64,000 nt of DNA from Kineosporia mesophila (GCF_021129235.1 NZ_JAJOMA010000002.1:1-64000), one strand, 5' to 3'; shown: positions 8,773 to 21,323, counted from the first letter of the stretch. Made by a program: numbers and translations. Notes: generated by a model from the letters alone, not told the origin.

Positions 8773-9561
8773 TCAGTCAGATCTGGCTGAGCTGTTCCTT
8801 GGTTCAGCAGTTCGGTGGATCTCGTCCCACCAGGTCTGGAAGTATCCCACGATTCGCGGATCCCGGAACAGCATGCTGTCCTGCTCGGGGCGTGATGTCC
8901 GCGAGTCGAGCCACCCCGCCAGTACTTCCTTGCGGTTGTCCGGGTAATGCAGAACTATGAAATTCAGCATGGGCAGGGCACTGTCCCTGACGACGGTAAA
9001 GCTGTACGGGTGATCGGGTCGTTTCCGGGTGGCCTGCACAATCTTCTCGGCATCCTTCGCCCAGGATGCGCTGATGACTTCGCGGAATTGAAGGCCCTGA
9101 TTGATCGCCACCTCCAGGGCGGTCCGGTAGTGCCTCGCGCTCGCCGACCCGTACCTGGAGGTGTCCCAGGAGTCGCCCAGCCTGGTGTTCCAGACCCTTT
9201 GGGCGTGTGGAAGGTTACGAGCCAGGTAGTCGTAGGACTCTTCGCTGTCCATGATCTGGAACCCGTGCAACTGCGGGACCGAGGTCGCGATATCCCGGAC
9301 GATCTCGTCGCATCGCGTCTCGATCCGGCGGCCCAGACGGTCATTCTGGAGTAGAAGCGCCGGCAGGAACCCCGACAGCAGGAAAATGATGGACAGCGTC
9401 GAACCGAGTGAGGTTCTCAGCTCCATATCGGTGATGTGCATCCATTTCCACAGCGGGTCCCAGGACGAGAGCCAGACCGAGAAAATGCTCAGCACCAAGG
9501 CCAGTGACACCAGAATGATTTCCAGCCCGGTATCAGTGCGACCCCTTTGATCCGGCTCCAT
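8773..9561 (-). CDS. Two-TM membrane protein of unknown function
   Basis: 262 residues from ATG 9561 (a GTG at 9573 is the alternative). Two transmembrane helices lie near the N-terminus (LEIILVSLALVLSIFSVWLS and LGSTLSIIFLLSGFLPALLL). A soluble region of about 190 residues follows, with scattered Trp, Tyr and His, and ends in VGYFQTWWDEIHRTAEP. No family was recognised. AT-rich codons (AAT, GAA, ATT) are used more freely than in flanking genes. With the methyltransferase directly downstream it forms a compact two-gene unit that may have been acquired horizontally. Confidence 0.6.
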   Translation of the reverse strand: MEPDQRGRTDTGLEIILVSLALVLSIFSVWLSSWDPLWKWMHITDMELRTSLGSTLSIIFLLSGFLPALLLQNDRLGRRIETRCDEIVRDIATSVPQLHGFQIMDSEESYDYLARNLPHAQRVWNTRLGDSWDTSRYGSASARHYRTALEVAINQGLQFREVISASWAKDAEKIVQATRKRPDHPYSFTVVRDSALPMLNFIVLHYPDNRKEVLAGWLDSRTSRPEQDSMLFRDPRIVGYFQTWWDEIHRTAEPRNSSARSD

Positions 9562-9705
9562 GACCGCCCCCACGCCGACGAATGAATGTCACTCGCGCCA
9601 GTCGGTCCGGTGAAAAGCGCGGTGCGCGCCCGCGGGCCGTCCTGTAGGGGTTGATTTGTACTCGTCGATCGTGCGAAATGGCGAGGGCGAACTGCGGTGC
9701 AGGCG

Positions 9706-10989
9706 TCAATCTTCTTCGGGTCCGGGTGCCGGGTAGCTGTCCTGGTCGGTCAGCCCGTAGATCGCCTGGGCGTTGCCGCGACCGATGAGCTCGGCGACGC
9801 GCAGGCATTCCCCGGCCGGCCAGCCGTGGTCGCGCATGTTCTCGGTCAGGACCGCGGTCGTCGCCGCGCGCCACTGCCGGGCTCCGAGGAAGGTCAGTTC
9901 GGGCAGGCCGATGCCGTCGCTGGAGTAGAGGAGCTTGCCGAAGGGGGTCAGTTCCAGGGCCTCCCGCACGGCGGTCACGGCCGAGGTGCCGATGTGGTTC
10001 GAGGTCAGCCCAACGTCGAAGTAGACGTGGGGGAGGACGGCCGCGAGGTAGCCGGCGTGCCGCACGAACGGGTAGGTGTGCAGCAGCACGACCGGGCCGC
10101 CGAGGTCGGCTGCGCGCACTAGAAGGTCTTGCAGCGCAAGGGGATCGGACTCGCGGAGCAACAGGTCGGGATCGCCGAAGCCGGTGTGGAACTGGAGGGG
10201 CCGGCCGTCGCGCAGGGCCCACCAGATGAGGTGTCGCAGAATGGTCCGGTCGGTCAGGCGGGGCGGGGCGTCCCGTGTGCTGACGGTGTCCCGCCAGGCC
10301 CGCAGGGCGATCTCGACGTCCTGCGCCGCGGGCGGCTCGGCGGGAAGCCGCAGTCCGCCCCGGTAGGCCGCCACGCTCTTGAATCCCACGGCGGACGAGG
10401 CTGATTCCCGTAGAAGGGCGTCCAGCGAGGCCAGCCCTTCCAGGTCCGAGGAGATCCAGCGTTCGGCGATCGACTCCAGGCGCAACAACGTCCGTACGTG
10501 GGTGCCACTCAGCCGGGCCAGCTCGGCGTCGGGAATCAGGCGATCGCCGGCGTACCCGATGTCGACCAGCAGGTCGCTCGCCCCGGCGGCGGTCAGGAAG
10601 CGCCGGTTCACCTCGTCCGGGCCGAGTTCGGCGCGGCGGGCCACGTAGGCGGCGGGGGAGGTGAACGCGGGCAGGCCGAGCAGCGGGGCGCACCAGTTGC
10701 GCACGGCGAAACCCAGCTGCGAGTCGAACACCGTGGCGGGTCGGGCCGGGGGCAGGTAGGCCTCGGTGAGGGCGACCTCGAGCTCGGCCTCGGTGAGGTT
10801 CTCGCCCACGACGCTGTGCACGTGATGGTCGACGAGCGGGATCCGGTCGATCGCGGCACGCAGGTCATCGGGCGTGACCAGGGGATCGGCTGTGGTCAGA
10901 GGATCGACTGTGGCCAGGAGATTGGTCGTGGTTCGCGGGTTGATCGCGGTTCGGGAGCCGGTCGTGGTTTGGGGGCCGGTGGGAGGCAT
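9706..10989 (-). CDS. Amidohydrolase-family (FluG N-domain-like) hydrolase
   Basis: 427 residues as an open frame. The metal-binding strand DHHVHS appears near residue 53, then LQFHTGFGDPDLLL, VVLLHTYPFVRHAGYL and the C-terminal SSDGIGLPELTFLGARQWR, the pattern of amidohydrolase_2 enzymes. In other bacteria the same domain is fused or linked to glutamine synthetase-like proteins. The first 35 residues (TTTGSRTAINPRTTTN...) are low-complexity, encoded by degenerate repeats at 10870-10990, and have no strong ribosome site, so the real start may be internal near LVTPDDLRAAIDR. The substrate is unknown. Confidence 0.75.
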   Translation of the reverse strand: MPPTGPQTTTGSRTAINPRTTTNLLATVDPLTTADPLVTPDDLRAAIDRIPLVDHHVHSVVGENLTEAELEVALTEAYLPPARPATVFDSQLGFAVRNWCAPLLGLPAFTSPAAYVARRAELGPDEVNRRFLTAAGASDLLVDIGYAGDRLIPDAELARLSGTHVRTLLRLESIAERWISSDLEGLASLDALLRESASSAVGFKSVAAYRGGLRLPAEPPAAQDVEIALRAWRDTVSTRDAPPRLTDRTILRHLIWWALRDGRPLQFHTGFGDPDLLLRESDPLALQDLLVRAADLGGPVVLLHTYPFVRHAGYLAAVLPHVYFDVGLTSNHIGTSAVTAVREALELTPFGKLLYSSDGIGLPELTFLGARQWRAATTAVLTENMRDHGWPAGECLRVAELIGRGNAQAIYGLTDQDSYPAPGPEED

Positions 10990-10992
10990 GGA

Positions 10993-11523
10993 TCAGCTGG
11001 TCCGGCCGGTGAGGGGCCAGCCGGTGACGGGGCGTTCGGGGAGGCTGCGTTCGTTCAGGCTGGCTTCGGGAAGGCTGCGTTCGCTCAGGCTGCCTTCGGG
11101 GAGGTCGCGTTCGGGGAGGTCGCGTTCGGGGAGGTCGCGTTCGGGGAGGTCGCGTTCGGCGACGCCGCGACCAGTGTTGCCGGGCTCGGGGCGACCGTGT
11201 GCGAGATGACTGTGTTCGAGGTGACCTGGCTCGGTGCGGCGGTGCTCGGTGTGCTCCCGTAGGTCGGCGCTGTCGAAAAGTACGGCCGTCTCGGTGAGGT
11301 CGACGGGATCGAGGGCTTCGGTGGCGAAGTAGACGGTCGCCCACCAGCGCGGCCCGTCCCCGGTGGTCTCCTGGTGCACGGTCATGTCGAGGATCTCCAC
11401 CGGGTCCAGGTCGAGGTCGTCGATGCGGTCGGCCAGCCGCCGCAACAGCCGCGGCAGGTCGGACGGCCGGTCGTTGTCCGGGTTGCACAGCGAGAAACCC
11501 TGGGCCGGTCCTGAGCGCGTCAT
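10993..11523 (-). CDS. Small conserved protein with ERDLP tandem-repeat tail
   Basis: 176 residues from ATG 11523. The first 90 residues look like a folded domain (LPRLLRRLADRIDDLDLDPVEILDMTVHQ, then RWWATVYFATEALD) of unknown function. The rest is low-complexity: a His/Glu/Arg-rich stretch, then four identical ERDLP pentapeptides and several degenerate copies (ERSLPE and similar). The pentapeptides come from exact 15-bp DNA repeats at 11101-11160. The reading frame upstream of the ATG is open into the exporter remnant, so read-through or fusion cannot be excluded. Confidence 0.45.
   Translation of the reverse strand: MTRSGPAQGFSLCNPDNDRPSDLPRLLRRLADRIDDLDLDPVEILDMTVHQETTGDGPRWWATVYFATEALDPVDLTETAVLFDSADLREHTEHRRTEPGHLEHSHLAHGRPEPGNTGRGVAERDLPERDLPERDLPERDLPEGSLSERSLPEASLNERSLPERPVTGWPLTGRTS
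11101..11160. repeat. Four exact 15-bp tandem repeats
   Basis: The unit GAGGTCGCGTTCGGG occurs four times without interruption, apart from the final base of the last copy. Degenerate copies extend to about 11030. The unit length keeps the reading frame of the minus-strand gene, encoding ERDLP. Confidence 0.95.
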
Positions 11524-11640
11524 GCGCGCAAGTGTGCAAAACGCCGACGCGCCCGTCCACCATCCGCGGGTGGTACGGGCGCGTCGGATGGGATCTCGGA
11601 TGGGATCAGGACACGTCCGGCACCACGACCGGACGGGGCC

Positions 11641-11706
11641 GGCGCACGAGCAGGGCCGGCGCACGAGCAGGGCCGGCGCACGAGCAGGGCCGGCACACGA
11701 GCCGGG

Positions 11707-11725
<19 letters not shown>
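11641..11725. repeat. Five 17-bp tandem repeats
   Basis: The unit GGCGCACGAGCAGGGCC is repeated five times (11641, 11658, 11675, 11692, 11709); the fourth copy has two changes. Seventeen is not a multiple of three, so each copy shifts frame. The array lies where the C-terminus of the decayed exporter should end. There are no spacers, so it is not a CRISPR array. Confidence 0.95.
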
Positions 11726-15856
<4,131 letters not shown>

Positions 15857-16068
15857 CGTGTGCCTTTCACCGGGCCCCCTCGGGGCGGCTGATCCTGGCA
15901 CAGCACTCGTAAAGGCGGCAAACACGGCGGTAACGGAGCGGTCGCGCAAAGTATTCGCCTCGCTTTGTGTTATCCGCCCGCCGCCCGGGCGACTACCCCT
16001 GATGCCGGCCCGCCCGGGGCGGTCACAACGCTCGGAGCCCGTCACACCGCTGAGAGGACATCCCTGTC

Positions 16069-18519
16069 ATGCCCGCAACCTCGCGCAACCCGCTACGCCT
16101 GTTGAGGAAACGCCATACCGCCCTGACCGGTGGCCTGGTCGTGGCCGCGGTCGCCGTGATCATCGGCAGCCAGATGCTCCCGTCCAGCGCCGCCAACCCG
16201 GTGGCCGGCACCACCTACGAGCTGGTCAACGCGAAGAGTTCGCTGTGCGTCGACGTGCCGAGCGCGTCGAGGGCGGCGGGGGCCCAGTTGCAGCAGTGGG
16301 GATGCACCGACGACACCTGGCAGCAGTTCAAGCTCGTCGACCAGGGCTCGAGCCAGTACTGGCTCCAGAGCACCAACAGCGGCCAGTGCGTCGACGTGCC
16401 CAGCGGCTCGAAGACCGCCGGTACCCGGCTCCAGCAGTGGGGCTGCTCGGCCGGTCAGGCGAACCAGCTGTGGACCCTGACGGCCAGCGGTACCGGACAC
16501 CAGCTGGTGAACGTCAACTCCGGGCTGTGCGTCAGCGTGAAGGACGGCTCCACCAGTTCCGCCGCGGCGATCGTGCAGGACACCTGCACGACGAACAACC
16601 GCATGCAGTGGACGCTCGCCACCACCGGTTCCGGTGCTGGTTCCGGGGCGACCCCGGCACCCACGACGACCACCTCGTCCTCTGCTGGAAACACCGTCGC
16701 CGCCGACGGGACCGGCACCTACAAGACCGTGCAGGCCGCGATCGACGCGGTGGGCGAGGGCAACAAGAGTCGCGTCACCATCACGATCAAGCCCGGCACC
16801 TACCGCGAGATCGTCACGGTGCCCAAGACCAAGCCGTACATCACGCTGACGGGTACCGGCCCGGCCGCCAAGGACGTGCTGATCGTCAACAACCACTCGG
16901 CCGGTGCCTACGGCACCAGCGGCAGCTCGACGGCGTTCGTCAACGGCACCGACTTCGCAGCCTCGAACCTGACGTTCTCCAACGACTTCGACGAGAGCAC
17001 CAGCACCAGCGGGCAGCAGGCCGTCGCGCTCGACGTCAACGCCGACCGCGCCGTGTTCACGAACGTGCGGGTGCTCGGTGACCAGGACACCCTGCTGATC
17101 AACTCGGGCCGCACCTACTTCAGGGGCGGCTACGTCGAGGGCACCGTCGACTTCATCTTCGGCGGCGGCACGGCTGTGTTCGACTCCACGAGCATCTACG
17201 AGAAGCGTTCCACCGGTGGTCCGCTGACGGCCGCCAAGACGGATGCCGCGAACAAGTACGGCTTCCTGCTCTATAAGACCAGCATTACCGGGGCCACGAA
17301 CAACACCACGCAGTTCGGGCGCCCGTGGGGTGCCGACGGCCAGGTCGTCGTGCGGGAGTCCACCCTGTCAGCCACGGTCAAGACCGCCGAGCCGTGGACC
17401 GACATGTCCGGGAACACCTGGGAGAAGGCGCGTTTCTTCGAGTACCGGAACACCGGGGCGGGCGCCACGACCAACAGCAACCGCCCGCAGCTGACCGCCA
17501 CGCAGGCGGCCGAGTACACGCCGGCGAAGTACCTGGCCGGATCGGACAGCTGGAACCCGGTGACCACCACCGCGACGTCCACCACGACGGCCGCGGCGAC
17601 CACCTCGTCCTCTGCTACGAAGACCTGGTCGAACACCGCCGACGGCTTCGCCTCGACCGACGGCGGCACCACCGGTGGTGCCGCAGGAACCACCGTGACC
17701 GTGAAGACCTACGACGACCTGGTGAAGTACAGCACCGCGACCTCGCCGTACGTGGTGAAGATCGCTGCCTCGGTCAAGGTTCCGACCTACGGCTACGAGA
17801 TCCCGGTCACGTCGGACAAGACCCTGATCGGCGTCGGCACCTCGGGCAAGATCCTCAACGGCGGCATCATCCTGAAGGCCGGCGTCCACAACGTGATCGT
17901 GCGGAACCTGACGATCGGTGAGACCGAGATGACCTCGGACGACCCGGACGACAAGGAGTTCGACTACGACGGTATCCAGATGGACACCGCGAATCACATC
18001 TGGATCGACCACAATACGTTCACGAAGATCAACGACGGCATGATCGACAGCCGCAAGGACACGACGAACCTGACCGTGTCGTGGAACCGGATGGGCGACC
18101 ACAACAAGACGTTCGGCATCGGCTGGACCGACAGCGCGACGGCGAAGATCACGATCCACCACAACTGGATCTTCAACTCGAATCAGCGCAACCCCAGCGT
18201 CGACAACGTGGCCCGCGCCCACCTCTACAACAACTACCTGCAGAACGTGACCTCGTACGGCAACAACGCCCGCGGCGCCACGAAGATGGTCGTGGAGAAC
18301 AGCTACTTCGAGAAGGTGAAAGACCCGTACTTCGCCGGTGACACGACCGCTTCCGTGAGCCAGAGCGGCAGTGTCTGCGTGAGCTGCACGGGCAGGCAGC
18401 AGACGGTCGGCACCACGTTCAAGCCGTCCGACTACTACAAGTACACCCTCGACCCGGCGGCCGACGTGCCCTCGCTGGTCAGGACGTACGCCGGCCCGCA
18501 GGCGAACATCGGTTCCTGA
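16069..18519 (+). CDS. Secreted CBM13 - pectinesterase (CE8) - pectate lyase (PL1)
   Basis: 816 residues. A signal peptide (about 1-42) is followed by a ricin-B-type CBM13 lectin with QxW motifs (QQWGC; 48-185), a CE8 pectin methylesterase (about 208-495) and a PL1 pectate lyase (about 518-800). CE8 motifs are GTYREIV, QQAVAL, GDQDTLL (D340), VDFIFG (D361) and GRPW (R418). PL1 motifs are DYDGIQM, HIWIDHNTF, DGMIDSR and NQRNPSVDNVAR. One polypeptide can therefore bind, demethylate and cleave pectin outside the cell. Both Thr/Ser linkers contain the same 19-bp DNA stretch (16668-16686 and 17598-17616), consistent with domain shuffling. It is transcribed divergently from the sigma-lyase fusion. 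Confidence 0.93.
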   Translation: MPATSRNPLRLLRKRHTALTGGLVVAAVAVIIGSQMLPSSAANPVAGTTYELVNAKSSLCVDVPSASRAAGAQLQQWGCTDDTWQQFKLVDQGSSQYWLQSTNSGQCVDVPSGSKTAGTRLQQWGCSAGQANQLWTLTASGTGHQLVNVNSGLCVSVKDGSTSSAAAIVQDTCTTNNRMQWTLATTGSGAGSGATPAPTTTTSSSAGNTVAADGTGTYKTVQAAIDAVGEGNKSRVTITIKPGTYREIVTVPKTKPYITLTGTGPAAKDVLIVNNHSAGAYGTSGSSTAFVNGTDFAASNLTFSNDFDESTSTSGQQAVALDVNADRAVFTNVRVLGDQDTLLINSGRTYFRGGYVEGTVDFIFGGGTAVFDSTSIYEKRSTGGPLTAAKTDAANKYGFLLYKTSITGATNNTTQFGRPWGADGQVVVRESTLSATVKTAEPWTDMSGNTWEKARFFEYRNTGAGATTNSNRPQLTATQAAEYTPAKYLAGSDSWNPVTTTATSTTTAAATTSSSATKTWSNTADGFASTDGGTTGGAAGTTVTVKTYDDLVKYSTATSPYVVKIAASVKVPTYGYEIPVTSDKTLIGVGTSGKILNGGIILKAGVHNVIVRNLTIGETEMTSDDPDDKEFDYDGIQMDTANHIWIDHNTFTKINDGMIDSRKDTTNLTVSWNRMGDHNKTFGIGWTDSATAKITIHHNWIFNSNQRNPSVDNVARAHLYNNYLQNVTSYGNNARGATKMVVENSYFEKVKDPYFAGDTTASVSQSGSVCVSCTGRQQTVGTTFKPSDYYKYTLDPAADVPSLVRTYAGPQANIGS

Positions 18520-18530
18520 CCTCTGCTTCC

Positions 18531-18563
18531 GGGGGCGGGCGATCGACCTGATCGTCCGCCCCC
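18531..18563 (+). terminator. Hairpin terminator after the pectinase gene
   Basis: GGGGGCGG plus CGATC pair with GATCG plus CCGCCCCC around a five-base loop, with one G-U pair. It lies between the pectinase gene and the convergent TetR gene. Confidence 0.75.
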
Positions 18564-18570
18564 GGTCGTG

Positions 18571-19266
18571 TCACCGCTCAGATGCGAACAGTTCCAAGGC
18601 CGGTCGGATCGCGGCGGCGGCCCGCATCACGTCGTCGCTGACGCCCTGCCGGATCTCGTCCGGCGATGCGCCCGCGGCCAGCCAGCGGGTGCGGCTCGCG
18701 GCGTGCACCCGCCACAGGCCGGTCAGGGCGACAGCGCAGATCTCGGCCTCCGGGGAATCGGGGGACCGATTGGCCCGGGTCGCCAGGATGCCGGTGATGA
18801 TAGCGGTGAGTTGCCCGGCACGTTCGAGTTCGTAGGCCCGTAGGCCGGCCGTGCTGTGGATGAGTTGGTGGAACCGGTGCGCGGTCTCGACCGCGCTGCG
18901 CGGGTCGGGCTGCTGGGCCAGCCAGTCGGTGAGGGCTCGTAGTTCTGCGGCGAGGACTCCCAGAGCCGATTCCAGCGGAGGGTTCCCGGGGTCGGCGAGC
19001 GCCGTTCGCAGTGCGGTGTGGGTGCTCTCGAACCGGTCGAGCAGGAGGGCTTCCTTGCTGGGGAAGTAGTTGAACACCGTCTTCTCGGAAACCCCGCACG
19101 CAGTAGCGATCTCGGTCACCCGGACCGCGTCGAACCCGCGTTCCAGGAAGAGACGGGAGGCGGCGGAGGACAACTGGGCCCGCATCTGGCGTTTCTTACG
19201 CTCGCGCAGGCCCAGCCGGGCGTCTTCGGCCGGTCGCGGCAGCCAGGTCAGGGGCTCGTCGCTCAC
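18571..19266 (-). CDS. TetR-family transcriptional regulator
   Basis: 231 residues with an N-terminal helix-turn-helix domain (MRAQLSSAASRLFLERGFDA, then VTEIATACGVSEKTVFNYF and PSKEALLLDRF, about 28-75) and a helical ligand domain. The start is GTG at 19266. No target gene is adjacent: downstream is the convergent pectinase and upstream is the tRNA region, so it may act on itself or at a distance. Its ligand is unknown. Confidence 0.88.
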   Translation of the reverse strand: MSDEPLTWLPRPAEDARLGLRERKKRQMRAQLSSAASRLFLERGFDAVRVTEIATACGVSEKTVFNYFPSKEALLLDRFESTHTALRTALADPGNPPLESALGVLAAELRALTDWLAQQPDPRSAVETAHRFHQLIHSTAGLRAYELERAGQLTAIITGILATRANRSPDSPEAEICAVALTGLWRVHAASRTRWLAAGASPDEIRQGVSDDVMRAAAAIRPALELFASER

Positions 19267-19405
19267 CCCATAAGTCTAGGACCGGCCGGTTTGCCGCGAA
19301 AAGACAGATGCCGGCGGCGATTGCGCATCGGTGGTCGGGGCGAAGTTATCAGGTCGTGATCCGGCTGGTCCGAAAGCGCTTGTTCGGATGGCCAAAACAG
19401 AAAAC

Positions 19406-19433
19406 CCAGATCAGCGGCGAGCTTCTGATCTGG
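19406..19433 (-). terminator. Terminator of the first tRNA cluster
   Basis: On the minus strand CCAGATCAG pairs with CTGATCTGG around a ten-base loop, followed by a T-rich tail (GTTTTCTGTTTT). It lies just downstream of tRNA-Val. Confidence 0.8.
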
Positions 19434-19455
19434 AGGAGATGGTTCTGATGAAAGG

Positions 19456-19530
19456 TGGTGGGCGATACTGGGATTGAACCAGTGACCTCTTCCGTGTCAA
19501 GGAAGCGCTCTCCCACTGAGCTAATCGCCC
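19456..19530 (-). tRNA. tRNA-Val (anticodon GAC), copy 1
   Basis: Cloverleaf folds with acceptor GGGCGAT/ATCGCCC, anticodon loop TTGACAC (anticodon GAC, valine) and T-loop GGTTCAATCC. The 3' CCA is encoded (19456-19458). It is identical to the copy at 20678-20752. Confidence 0.95.
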
Positions 19531-19551
19531 TCAAGCACGTACATGAAGTGC

Positions 19552-19625
19552 TGGAGGTGGAGACGGGATTTGAACCCGTGTACACGGATTTGCAGTCCGT
19601 TGCCTCGCCTCTCGGCCACTCCACC
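19552..19625 (-). tRNA. tRNA-Cys (anticodon GCA), copy 1
   Basis: Acceptor GGTGGAG/CTCCACC, anticodon loop CTGCAAA (GCA), and discriminator U73, a known cysteine identity base. CCA is encoded. It is identical to the copy at 20774-20847. Confidence 0.95.
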
Positions 19626-19647
19626 GTGAGGTTTGCTGAACTTTCCG

Positions 19648-19720
19648 AGCGGACGACGAGACTCGAACTCGCGACCCTCACCTTGGCAAGGTGATGCTCT
19701 ACCAACTGAGCTACGTCCGC
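19648..19720 (-). tRNA. tRNA-Gly (anticodon GCC), copy 1
   Basis: Acceptor GCGGACG with its complement, anticodon loop TTGCCAA (GCC, glycine), T-loop GTTCGAGTC. CCA is not encoded. It differs from the copy at 20871-20943 by one base in the T-loop (G versus A). Confidence 0.95.
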
Positions 19721-20386
19721 ATGCCCCGGGTGGTTCGTTCCGGCCTTTCGGGCCGTTCCGTTCCGTTCGGTGCCCCATAAACTTAGCAGACTTCAAGGGG
19801 TGCTCCGAACGCCCGGAGGTGGGGCGCAGAGGGGCTTATCGAAGGATGCGCGGGTTCCGGTTCCACGGGACCGGACCGGACTGCTGGACCGAGGTCAAGA
19901 TCCGGTTGATGGTGGCGCGGACGGTGGTGCCGCTGATGTGGACGGACCGGTTCGGGCCCACACGGCCGGCGCCCAGCCGTTCCCGGTCGCGCCGCGTCGC
20001 CGGTGGGGCCGGATCTCCCCGGGGCTGTTGGTGGGGCGGTAGGTGTTCGAGCGATCCACCAGGCCGGCCATCCGGGACGGGGACGAGTGGGTCATGGCGG
20101 CTGCTTGGTCGGCCTTGGCCGGCCGGGTCGTCGGTGTCCCCTTCGACGAGCCAGGCCCCGAGGCCCGGCGGCCGGGAGCGGCGACGACGCAGAGTGCGCG
20201 GGCTCGTCCCCGGAGGGCGCTGAGGGGTGCGGCGGGGTTAGGGGGCTTCGGGGGCTTCGGGGGAGAGGTCGGCCGTGCTCACCGGTCGGGCGCGAGGGAC
20301 GGCCGTGCATCTGCCGGTCGAGGTGGCCGGCGTCCTGCTCGTGATCAGGCAACGTGTCCCCGCATGCTGCGTCCCTCGGGCAGAGA

Positions 20387-20423
20387 GTTCTAGAACGCCG
20401 GGGATATTTTGCATGATCACGAA
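20387..20423 (+). repeat. 37-bp intergenic element, copy 1
   Basis: It begins GTTCTAGAAC and ends TTTTGCATGATCACGAA. It matches 46834-46870 at 34 of 37 positions although the two sites are 26 kb apart and neighbouring sequence does not match. It contains two short palindromes (GTTCTAGAAC and TGATCA) flanking CCGGGGA. Confidence 0.85.
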
Positions 20424-20527
20424 GGGTTGAGGGGGTGCACAGTGCGGCGGGGCGTGGGTGCGGTGCGAGTGCGTCGCCGTCGCTGGGCGAGACGTCGCTG
20501 GTGCGGTGGTTATCCGGCCGCCTGTTG

Positions 20528-20567
20528 GTGATCAGGCACCTCTCCGGGGAGAGGTTGGCCTGATCAC
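20528..20567. repeat. 40-bp inverted repeat related to the 37-bp element
   Basis: GTGATCAGGC and ACCTCTCC pair with GGAGAGGT and GCCTGATCAC as a near-perfect palindrome. It shares the TGATCA and CTCCCCGG-like parts of the 37-bp element. It could fold as a hairpin in RNA; no gene is adjacent. Confidence 0.7.
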
Positions 20568-20641
20568 GAGCAAGAAGGTGGCAGCGTTGGTCATCGCCTG
20601 CGCTAGGTGGCCAGGTTGTTCGAGGGTCGGCAAAACCAGAA

Positions 20642-20672
20642 CGCCAGGTCCGGACCGAAGTCCGACCTGGCG
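20642..20672 (-). terminator. Terminator of the second tRNA cluster
   Basis: On the minus strand CGCCAGGTCGGAC pairs with GTCCGGACCTGGCG around a TTCG loop, with one bulge, followed by TTCTGGTTTT. Confidence 0.85.
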
Positions 20673-20677
20673 TTACG

Positions 20678-20752
20678 TGGTGGGCGATACTGGGATTGAA
20701 CCAGTGACCTCTTCCGTGTCAAGGAAGCGCTCTCCCACTGAGCTAATCGCCC
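20678..20752 (-). tRNA. tRNA-Val (anticodon GAC), copy 2
   Basis: Same sequence as copy 1: anticodon loop TTGACAC, acceptor GGGCGAT, encoded CCA. Confidence 0.95.
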
Positions 20753-20773
20753 TCGCGCGCGATCTTGAGGCGC

Positions 20774-20847
20774 TGGAGGTGGAGACGGGATTTGAACCCG
20801 TGTACACGGATTTGCAGTCCGTTGCCTCGCCTCTCGGCCACTCCACC
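20774..20847 (-). tRNA. tRNA-Cys (anticodon GCA), copy 2
   Basis: Same sequence as copy 1: anticodon loop CTGCAAA, U73, encoded CCA. Confidence 0.95.
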
Positions 20848-20870
20848 GTGCGAGGCTTGGTGAACCTCCG

Positions 20871-20943
20871 AGCGGACGACGAGATTCGAACTCGCGACCC
20901 TCACCTTGGCAAGGTGATGCTCTACCAACTGAGCTACGTCCGC
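20871..20943 (-). tRNA. tRNA-Gly (anticodon GCC), copy 2
   Basis: Anticodon loop TTGCCAA; one T-loop base differs from copy 1 (GTTCGAATC). CCA is not encoded. Confidence 0.95.
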
Positions 20944-21323
20944 ATGCTCCGGGCGATTCGTTCTGGCCTTTCGGCCGTCCCGTTCCGTTCGGTGCATGAG
21001 TAAGTTAGCCGAAACGCGTCCCCGAAGTCCAACTGGATGCGTCCGCGCCGTGAACACGACCGGCGCCGAAGTGCGTAAGGAGCCGGTGTACAACGTCGGA
21101 GGCGTTCTGTGTCTACCATTTTCGAGCCAAATCGGACACCCGACCGACCCGACCGACTCCCTGGAGCGACCCGGCGACCTCAACGGGGGAGAGGTCACCG
21201 GATCGCCGGCCGGGGGTGCGGATCGGGCCAACGCGGTTCAACGTTCATGGGGGTGGAGCCCGATGAAGCATCTGGAGCGAAGGTGGAACGAGGAAGTACG
21301 GGTGGAGCGTTCCTGAGGGTGGA
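20944..21323. other. Intergenic region upstream of the second tRNA cluster
   Basis: About 380 bases with no supported gene. It must contain the promoter for the minus-strand tRNA operon; a segment similar to the first cluster's leader (CACCGAACGG) is present near 20985-20995. Nothing else was recognised. Confidence 0.5.

Larger units (their letters stand above)
19721..20641. other. Gene-poor spacer between duplicated tRNA clusters
   Basis: About 920 bases without a convincing gene; the open frames have biased, shadow-like composition. It holds the 37-bp element at 20387-20423, the palindrome at 20528-20567 and a related GTGATCAGGC sequence near 20341. The first 70 bases upstream of the first tRNA-Gly resemble the same interval upstream of the second (CCGAACGGAACGG on the minus strand), so the duplication includes the promoter-proximal leader. 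Exact promoters could not be assigned. Confidence 0.6.

Noticed and set aside
19349-21231. Several open frames across the tRNA clusters
   Set aside because: They translate the tRNA genes themselves, giving near-identical nonsense peptides from both copies.
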